A stretch of 64,000 nucleotides of DNA, taken from contig NC_085140.1 of assembly GCF_024139115.2 (NCBI RefSeq), positions 20,703,003 through 20,767,002 of the forward strand, given 5' to 3'. The stretch is from Armigeres subalbatus (taxonomy: Eukaryota; Arthropoda; Insecta; Diptera; Culicidae). The notes beneath the pieces were generated by a model. The model was not told the DNA's origin and ran no database searches. It worked only from the letters and a program-made list of their open reading frames with translations. Of this stretch, positions 55,784 through 64,000 are shown one piece after another; within the stretch, counting starts at the first letter, position 1; the number at the start of each line of letters is the position of its first letter. The position numbers were made by a program, and so were the translations under genes.

Positions 55784-56160
55784 CAGAAATTAGAAATCAG
55801 AAATCAGAAATCAGAAATCAGAAATCAGAAATCAGAAATCAGAAATCAGAAATCAGAAATCAGAAATCAGAAATCAGAAATCAGAAATCAGAAATCAGAA
55901 ATCAGAAATCAGAAATCAGAAATCAGAAATCAGAAATCAGAAATCAGAAATCAGAAATCAGAAATCAGAAATCAGAAATCAGAAATCAGAAATCAGAAAT
56001 CAGAAATCAGAAATCAGAAATCAGAAATCAGAAATCAGAAATCAGAAATCAGAAATCAGAAATCAGAAATCAGAAATCAGAAATCAGAAATCAGAAATCA
56101 GAAATCAGAAATCAGAAATCAGAAATCAGAAATCAGAAATCAGAAATCAGAAATCAGAAA
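55784..56160. repeat. (AGAAATC)n heptamer array, about 54 units
   Basis: A virtually perfect 7-bp repeat. It is followed by a related heptamer array of different sequence. Confidence 0.95.
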
Positions 56161-56900
56161 TTAAAAATCAAAAATCAGAAATCAGAAATCCGAAATCCAA
56201 AATCAGAAATCAGACTTCAGACTTCAGACTTCAGACTTCAGACTTCAGACTTCAGACTTCAGACTTCAGACTTCAGACTTCAGACTTCAGACTTCAGACT
56301 TCAGACTTCAGACTTCAGACTTCAGACTTCAGACTTCAGACTTCAGACTTCAGACTTCAGACTTCAGACTTCAAACTTCGAACTTCAAACTTCAAACTTC
56401 ATACTTCAGACTTCAGACTTCAGACTTCGAACTTCAAACTTCAGACTTCAGACTTCAGACTTCAGACTTCCAGACTTCAGACTTCAGAAATCAGACTTCA
56501 GACTTCAGACTTCAGAAATCAGACTTCAGACTTCAGACTTCAGACTTCAGACTTCAGGCTTCAGACTTCCGACTTCAGACTTCAGACTTCAGACTTCAGA
56601 CTTCAGACTTCAGACTTCAGACTTCAGACTTCAGACTTCAGAAATCAGACTTCAGACTTCAGACTTCAGAAATCAGAAATCAGAAATCAGAAATCAGAAA
56701 TCAGAAATCAGAAATCAGAAATCAGAAATCAGAAATCAGAAATCAGAAATCAGAAATCAGAAATCAGAAATCTGAAATCTGAAATCTGAAATCTGAAATC
56801 TGAAATCTGAAATCTGAAATCTGAAATCAGAAATCAGAAATCAGAAATCAGAAATCAGAAATCAGAAATCAGAAATCAGAAATCAGAGATCAGGAATTTG
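56161..56900. repeat. (AGACTTC)n and (AGAAATC/T)n mixed heptamer arrays
   Basis: 56208-56650 is mostly AGACTTC units with scattered AGAAATC units. 56650-56900 returns to AGAAATC and then TGAAATC. All keep the 7-bp period. Confidence 0.9.
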
Positions 56901-58171
56901 GACGTTGGGTATTGGAAATCATAAATCAGAAATAAGGAAATTGGATTCCGGGAATTGGAAATCAGAAATCACAAAATTATCAACATTCTCAAAATGGTCT
57001 CAAAAGTCTAAACAATTTCAAAATTTTCATAGTTCTAAGAGTCTCAACAGTTTCAACAATCTTAAAAGTCTCTTCCGGCTCAAAAGTCTCAACAGTCTTA
57101 TAAGTCTCACCAATATCAACATCTCGACAGTATCGAAGTCTCAAAAATCTGAACAGTCTTAAAAGTAACAACAGCCTTTAATGTATCAAAAATTCCCAAA
57201 GTCTCACAAGTCGGAAAAGTTTTTGAAAAAATCCCAAAAAGTAACAACCTGCCTCGACAGTCTCAAAAGAATAAACAGTCTTAAAAGTCTCAACCATCTC
57301 GAAAGTTTCAAAATTCTCAAAAGTCACAACAGTCTCAAAAGTCACAACAGTTTCAAAATTCTTAAAAGTCTCAACAGTCTCAAAAGTTTCAGTAGTCTCA
57401 AAAGTCTCAGCAGCCTCTACGAAACTTGACAGCCTCAAAAGCATCAAAAGTTTCAAAAGTTTCAAAAGTCTCAATAGTCTAAACAGTCCCAGCAGTCTCA
57501 AAAAACTCAAAAGTCTCAACAGTCTCTACCGGTTCAAAACCCTCAAAAGTCTCAACAGTCTCAAGAATTTTAACAGTCTCAAAAGAATTAACTGTTTTAA
57601 TAGTCTCAAAAAACAATCTCGAACGGCTTAACAGTATCAAAAGTCTCAAAAGTCTCCACAGTGTTAAAAGTCTCATCCTGCTTCAACAGTCTCAAAAGTC
57701 TCACCAGTCTGAACTGTCTCAAAAGTCTCAGCAGTCTAAACTGTCTCAAAAGTCACAACAGTTTCAAAATTTTCAAAAGTCGCAACAGTCTCAACAGTCT
57801 CAAAAATTCAAAAAGTTTTAACAGTCTCAAATGTCAAAAGTCGAAATTCGAAAGTCTAAATCCAAAAGGCAAAAGCCAAGAGTCAAAAGTCAAATGTCAA
57901 AACTCGAAAGTCGGAAGTCAAAAGTCAAAATTTAAAAAGACTGAAGGCAGAAGAATTCCTTTGCAAATAATTTTATTGTTGGCCAAAATTCTAAATTCAG
58001 ATCCAAATGGTCGCATGTATAACGAAAATAGAAATCAGATTGCATGAGATGAAACCGGAATTTATATTCCCATGAACAGGCTTTTGTACGCATTACAAAA
58101 ATATTTGTATTTACAGACCATCAGAGTGAAATCCCCAAACATCCACAGTTGTTGGCTTCACCTATTGTGAA
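56901..58171. repeat. Segmental tandem duplication, unit 1
   Basis: Degenerate AAAAGTCTCAACAGTCTC-type short repeats (57000-57850), then a unique-looking 230-bp end (about 57940-58171) finishing CACCTATTGTGAA. The same order and end recur in unit 2. Frames over it encode K/S/L-rich or T/E/F-rich repeats only. Confidence 0.85.
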
Positions 58172-59790
58172 GAAATCAAAAATCAGAAATCAGAAATCAG
58201 AAATCAGAAATCCGAAATCAGAAATCAGAAATCCGAAATCCGAAATCAGAAATCCAAAATCAGAAATCAGACTTCAGACTTCAGACTTCAGAGATCAGAC
58301 TTCAGCCTTCAAAAATCTGAAATCTGAAATCAGAAATATTGAAATTGGATTCCGGGTATCGGAAATCAGAAATCACAAAAGTCTCAACATTCTCAAAACG
58401 GTCTCAAAAGTCTAAACATATTCAAAAGTTTTCATAGGGCACTGCACGGAAACATCTCTTTCTCTTTCGTTCCTCATAAATTTTGACGTTTACTGGCCTT
58501 GTTGTTTTCAAATTTTTTTGCAGCAAGAAAGAGACAAAGCAGTCTGTGCAGTGCCCTATAGTACCAAGAGTCTCAACAGTTTCAAAAATCTCAAAAGTCT
58601 CTTCCGGCTCAGAAGTCTCAACAGTCTCACCAATATCAAAAGTCTCAACAGTATCGTAGTCTCAAAAATCTGAACACTCCTCAAAGTAACAACAGCCTTT
58701 AATGTATCAAAAACTCCCAAAGTCTCACAAGCCGGAAAAGTTTTTTTAAAAATCCCAAAAAGTCCCAACCTGCCTCGACAGTCTCAAAAGAATAAACAGT
58801 CTTAAAAGTCTCAACCATCTCGAAAGTTTCAAAATACTCAAAATTCAGAACAGTCGCAATAGTCTCAAAAGTCTCAAAAGTCTCAACAATCTCAAAACTC
58901 TCTAAAGTCTCAACAGTCTCAAAAGTCTCGACAGTCTCAAAAGTCACAACAGTTTCAAAATTCTTGAAAGTCTCAACAGTCTCAAAAGTTTCAGTAGTCT
59001 CAAAAGTCTCAAAATTCTCAACAATCTCAAAAGTCTCGGCAGCCTCTACGAAACTTGACAGTCTCAAAAGTATCAAAAGTTTCAAAAGTCTCAATTGTCT
59101 AAACAGTCCCAGCAGTCTCAAAAAACTCAAAAGTCTCAACAGTCTCTACCGGTTCAAAACCCTCAAAAGTCTCAACAGTCTCAAGAATTTTAACAGTCTC
59201 AAAAGAATTAACTGTTTTAATAGTCTAAAAAAACAATCTCAAACGGCTTAACAGTATCAAAAGTCTCAAAAGTCTACACCGTGTTAAAAGTCTCATCCTG
59301 CTGCAACAGTCTCAAAAGTCTCACCAGTCTCAACTGTCTCAAAGTCTCAGCAGTCTAAACTGTCCCAAAAGTCACAACAGTTTCAAAATTTTCAAAAGTC
59401 GCAACAGTCTCAACAGTCTCAAAAATTCAAAAAGTTTTAACAGTCTCAAATGTCAAAAGTCGAAATTCGAAAGTCTAAATCCAAAAGGCAAAAGCCAAGA
59501 GTCAAAAGTCAAACGTCAAAACTCGAAAGTCGGAAGTCAGGAGTCAAAATTAAAAAGACTGAAGGCAGAAGAATTCTTTTGCAAATAATTTTATTGTTGG
59601 CCAAAATTATAAATTCAGATCCAAATGGTCGCATGTTCAACGAAAATAGAAATCAGATTGCATGAGATGGAACCGGAATTTATGTCCCCATGAACAAGCT
59701 TTTGCACGCATTACAAAAATATTTGTATTTACAGACCATCAGAGTGAAATCCCCAAACATCCACAGTTGTTGGCTTCACCTATTGTGAAA
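58172..59790. repeat. Segmental tandem duplication, unit 2
   Basis: It begins with a shortened copy of the heptamer arrays (58172-58330), then GGATTCCGGG, the AGTCTC repeats and the same 230-bp end (about 59562-59790, CACCTATTGTGAA). High similarity to unit 1 throughout implies a recent tandem duplication with loss of heptamer units. It carries a MITE that unit 1 lacks. Confidence 0.85.
58437..58556. mobile_element. 120-bp MITE inserted in duplication unit 2
   Basis: Termini GGGCACTGCACGGA and, inverted, GGGCACTGCACAGA. TA flanks both sides. Unit 1 at about 57024-57040 (TTTTCATAGTTCTAAGAGTC) is the empty site, so it inserted after the duplication. Confidence 0.85.
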
Positions 59791-60642
59791 TATAGATATC
59801 AATAACATCGTGGTCCGCATAAACAAGGATTTGCACCGAGCTTACCGAGGCAAAATGTAATTAAATTAAATCGTGACAAATTCGTTTCGCTCACATTTAC
59901 CATCAGGCAGTAGTGTGAGGGCAAAAACGAATGCAATCCTCGATCGACCACGTTTGCTGCCCACACTAATTATTCTTGGCGTGACGCATGGCATCAAATC
60001 CTCGGCCAGGTGGCTGCTGCTATCCGAGCTTCATTGCTGCAATTTGTTAAGCTTTTTCACCGACGTCGCATTTATTCATTTAGACTGGGCAAATGTCGAC
60101 GAAAAACCCTGGGAATCGATTCACCTACTGAAAAGGTGTAATCTTTCTATCAACTGCAGCTCAACTGTTTTTATTGAGCTCAAACCCGACCGATAATAAA
60201 AGGTATCTTGTATCTGAAGTGAAAAAAAGAAGTTGACATTCAAAGGAAATAGTTCCTTAGAAAACTTAAATTCCCTGAAAAAAATCACCGATAAATAACG
60301 GTTGAGTGACATGAATAAATAAATCCCAAATAGCTTTCCACCGCGGAGCGAGATAAATCATTTGATCAAATTTGTAGCGACCACATCTCAATGGAAATCC
60401 GCTGGACGTCCAGTGGCGCATTGTGGGCTTCATTTGTTGCCTTTGTTCGCTGCGGAACCAATATAGCCGGGCGCTGTGGATCCGATCTAATTAAGCGTTG
60501 ATGCTTTGAGCTTCGGATTAGTGGAAGAAATTCCGGCAAATATTTCCCGAGTCGATTAATGGCTCCCGCAAACATCAAATTCAACAAGTTGGCCAGCAAG
60601 TTTGCGAGCGAAATGTTTCTGGAAAGTCAGATTCCATAAATC
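59791..60642. other. No gene recognised
   Basis: Moderately GC-balanced sequence with open frames of 107 (59873-60196, +) and 77 codons (60366-60599, -) and no recognisable domain. It does not look repetitive within the window, so it may be unique host DNA. Confidence 0.4.
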
Positions 60643-62535
60643 CACTGCACTATGGTCCAGGATACAGATTTACGCGGAAAGATGAATTTTACGCCAAAAC
60701 TATATTTTTTAGAAAAAACTGTTGTTCTACAAAATTGTTCGAAATAGTAAGGCCATCATTATGGTGCTACCAAAAAATAGGGTGGCCCATCATATAAAAA
60801 AATTAGAAAATATTTTTTTTATTTCTTGGAATATTGACATGTTATGTTCTACAAAGTTGTAGCGCAGCTCATTCCAATCAATTTTGCCAAAAAAAACTTT
60901 TTCTGTAGCTCTTAAGTTGGCTGATTTAGAGCAATTTTACCTAATTGGATTAGGGTGTACCTAAAAAAAAACAGTATTTTTGATCTAATTTTTTTGTTTT
61001 AGATTTCTCGAAAAAGTCACCTTCAGGTGACTTTTAGAGCTTAAAAAATGCAACTTTTGATGGGTAAATATGCACAATATCTTTTTCCGATCAAAAGTTA
61101 TAATCATTTTTCTGTCAAAATTACATTTTTTTCATAAGTTGATATCTCCGGTTAGGGCAGACCAAAAAAATATATTTACACGGCATTTGAAAGATAAATT
61201 AATATTCTTTATTATGTCAAAAAATTGGGGATATATTATTTTTTTTATCTCAAGTTTTACCAATTTTACTCAAACCATGTTTTTTTCAAATGAATTAATA
61301 TAACTCGACAACGGAAAAAGATACAGACGATATTCTTATAGCAAAACACGCGTTATGTAAAGCCCCAAAAGTCTTCAGAAGATGACTTTCGTGAGAAATG
61401 AAAAATAAAAAATCTACAGCTCTAACACTTTTTATAAGTTTTATCATTATCATCGTATTGCAAGATTTACGAGAAAAGATGCATTTTCGGTCTGAAGCAT
61501 ACTTTTAAGAAACAAAATTTGTTCTACAAAGTTGTTCTGGATACTTGGGCCCTTATTATAGAGTTACCGAAAAATAGGGTGGGCCATTTTATAAAAATGT
61601 AAAATTTTCATTTTTTTTATTTTGCGGAATATTGACGTAAAATGTTCTACAAAGTTGTAGCGCAGCGTTTTCCAATCAACTTTGCTATATAAACTTTTTA
61701 TGTAGCTCTTAAGCTCACTTTTTTAGAGTAATTTTACTTACCAGGATTAGGGTGTCCCTCAAAAAACAAGATTTATGATCTGCTCATTTCATTTTTCATT
61801 TCTCACGAATGTCATCTTCTGAAGACTTTTGGGGCTTTTCATAACGCGTGTTTTGCTATAAGAATATCGTCTGTATCTTTTTCCGTTGTCGAGTTATATT
61901 AATTTATTTGAAAAAACATGGTTTGAGTAAAATTGGTAAAACTTGAGATAAAAAAATAACATATCCCCAGTTTTTTGACATAATAAAGAATATTAATTTA
62001 TCTTTCAAATGCCGTGCAAACATATTTTTTGGTTTGCCCTAACCGGAGATATCAACTTATGAAAAAATGTAATTTTGACAGAAAAATGATTATAACTTTT
62101 GATTGGAAAACATATTGAGCATATTTACCCATCAAAAGTTTAATTTTCTAAGCTCTAAAAGTCACCTGACAACGACTATTTCGAGAAATCTAAAATAAAA
62201 AATTAGATTAAAAATACTGTTTTTTTGAGGTACACCCTAATCCAATTAGGTAAAATTGCTCTAAATCAGCCAACTTAAGAGCTACAGAAAAGTTTTTTAG
62301 CTATATTTATTGGAATAAGCTGCACTACAACTTTGTAGAACATAACATGTCAATATTCCAAAAATAAAAAAATATTTCTCAATTTTTTATATGATGGGCC
62401 ACCCTATTTTTGGTAAAACCATAATGATGGCCTTACTATTTCGAACAATTTTGTAGAACAACAGTTTTTCTAAAAATATAGTTTTGGCGTAAAATTCATC
62501 TTTCCGCGTAAATCTGTATCCTGGACCATAGTGCA
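60643..62535. mobile_element. 1.9-kb palindromic element with a third internal arm copy
   Basis: Left arm 60645 to about 61421 and right arm about 61771-62533 are close inverted copies. The termini are GCACTATGGTCCAGGATACA, flanked by ACT on both sides. The centre (about 61480-61740) is itself a diverged direct copy of part of the left arm: GTTCTACAAAGTTGTAGCGC, ATAGGGTGGGCCAT and GTAGCTCTTAAG all recur. Non-coding; the 77-codon frame at 61070-61303 is not credible. The internal word ATAGGGTGGCCCAT is similar to the termini of the hairpin element at 22118-22818. Confidence 0.8.
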
Positions 62536-64000
62536 CTGGGAGATGTAGCATCGCTAACAAAGTTTCGGTTGAAGGAAAGTCAATATGGATGCTTATGCAA
62601 TGTGGGATTAATATTTTTAGGGTTCGATATTTTTTGTTTGAGTATTGGCAGTAATAAAGAAGTTTTCGAGCATGGTGATCTCTTCAAGAACTGGATATAT
62701 GGGGCGCTACATTGGGCAACCGATAGGACAACACTCGAAGAGAGTTCAAAAGTTAAAAAACGTTTGAAGACCAATTATATAAAAAAAAAAGTTGGAAATA
62801 GTAAACTGTTAGACATTTCAAATTACATAGATTTGTGGAATATAAGCGGGCTCGAGTATCAATTGACCGCAGTCAAATAAGCCAATCAATGAATAAACTT
62901 CCACCAATGAAAAAAGGTTCAAATTAAAATAAAGTACTTGAAAAAAAACCAGAGCCTGCGAATCTTGATCCTTTGAATTGATAACGTTAAAAGACTTTTG
63001 TAAAATAGACGCGTCAAATGTTAGCTAGCACCAGCAATTGAGCGATGTATTTCTCAGAAATACTTTCTGACTTTTACATTGGATTATATGTGTATCATCT
63101 AAGCAATTGAGTCCTATTGAAGCCAGAAAGCTCGGCCAAAAATAGCCACAGCCAACATCAACAGAAATGTGTCCCTGCTGGGCTCAAAAGCTGCCGCCAA
63201 ACAACATAATCATCACACGCTGTGACACTTATTGAACGTGCCTGCCACCTCGGGTGTAGTTCATTGTTTTGGTTCGTCTTCACCAGCCGGTTGGTTTGGC
63301 AAATTATTTCCACGTGGATGGAAATTGTGCCACTGATTGGCGACTGCTCCGCAGCGAATGAGCCTCCAGGGCCCGGTGGAAAATTAACGAACCAGAACGC
63401 TATTTCCACCGACGAGTGTAGTTCATTGCCCAAAACCTGGAGTGGTGCACGGATTTATATTGCTGTCACCAGTCTCATCAATTCGTCGGCATCGTCGTCG
63501 TCAGCGAATTTCACCCTTGAGGATGATTGATGGGAGCTTTGCGCCGGTTAAAGATCAACAGCAGCGGGGATAGTTGCCGATGGCGCCCGCTGACGAACAC
63601 AAAAACAGTGGGCGGGGAACGATAATTTTTCCACCATCTCATCGACTGTCAATTCCATCAGGCTCCATTTAATGTTTAGAGGTTGTTCGTTATGGAAATC
63701 GGCAATGACTGGTCGAACTCTAATGCGCACTCTTGACCAAGGCTCTTGATTGACAAATTTCTGGATACCTACCTATTTTCGATGGGTGGACTGATTTAGG
63801 CGTTTTGTTTTGAATTCGTTCGATGGACATAAACAAGACTCAAGCATCGTTGCGATGACTTGTGTGACTAAATCGAAATAAACGCGTAATTATTTGAAAT
63901 TTGTCTGTTTTCGTCATTCCAGTTGATTGATTTTCATTGCATGTGACCTTGTGAATTTGTATTTGGATCGTTACATAATTTCTACATTAAATAGTGTTTA
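62536..64000. other. 1.5 kb without recognised gene
   Basis: The best open frame is 103 codons (62569-62880, +), with no domain I recognise. 63158-63433 (-) and 63222-63530 (+) overlap on opposite strands. No repeats were noticed. Probably unique intergenic or intronic sequence. Confidence 0.4.

Noticed and set aside
55784..56160. CRISPR-like array
   Set aside because: Pure 7-bp tandem repeat without spacers in a eukaryotic genome.
56905..59665. K/S/L-rich frames over the AGTCTC repeats
   Set aside because: Short-repeat translation in both strands; no unique sequence or domain.
62569..62880. 103-codon frame as a host gene
   Set aside because: AT-rich, directly next to a palindromic element, no recognisable motif; kept only as a remark.

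Overview
The window looks like TE-dense noncoding DNA from a culicine mosquito, most likely Aedes. The basis is the mix of families: Bel-Pao LTR retrotransposons, an RTE-clade LINE of the JAM1 kind, a Jockey-clade LINE, tRNA-derived SINEs and many AT-rich inverted-repeat elements. This identification comes from family recognition, not a database match. I found no confident host protein-coding gene, no rRNA, no genuine tRNA gene and no CRISPR array. Most long open frames are by-products of tandem repeats.

Layout. Positions 1-4250 hold an old, broken Bel-Pao element on the + strand, with a large deletion through protease and reverse transcriptase and two small TA-flanked inverted-repeat elements inside it. 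A SINE with a 7-bp target duplication follows (4331-4620). From 4.6 to 15 kb there is AT-rich DNA with a 1.9-kb inverted-repeat element, a G-rich MITE, a three-copy diverged repeat, and a 974-bp composite in which a tRNA-derived unit is duplicated head to head between perfect 13-bp direct repeats. Two homologous TATA-containing blocks lie 6.2 kb apart (8925-9125 and 15097-15309). From about 15.35 to 23.1 kb, pieces of a Jockey-type LINE run in order on the + strand. They are broken by unassigned DNA, by a 2.6-kb array of a 24-bp minisatellite, and by a 701-bp hairpin element with an 8-bp duplication.

Positions 23.1-29.4 kb are mostly unrecognised DNA with small hairpin elements. An RTE-clade LINE (29.47-34.53 kb) is split by a foldback element: inverted arms of 15-16-bp repeats around a 1.3-kb purine-only core, flanked by a perfect 9-bp target duplication. 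A nearly complete, very young BEL element occupies 36986-44539. Its LTRs differ by one indel, it has a CGCCT target duplication, a PHD-finger Gag, and a Pol broken by one in-frame stop.

Positions 46.35-53.2 kb carry a nest: possible outer CACAGT-type termini enclose a foldback array of the same 24-bp minisatellite, a 235-bp hairpin MITE and an (AAAATTT)n array. Positions 55.8-59.8 kb are heptamer satellites and a tandem segmental duplication, in which one copy carries a MITE and the other keeps the empty site. A 1.9-kb palindrome lies at 60.6-62.5 kb, and the last 1.5 kb is unassigned.

The most unusual signal is a set of mobile minisatellites. One 24-bp palindromic monomer forms two large arrays 29 kb apart with related GC-rich terminal motifs, and a second, unrelated foldback element has a clear 9-bp target duplication.
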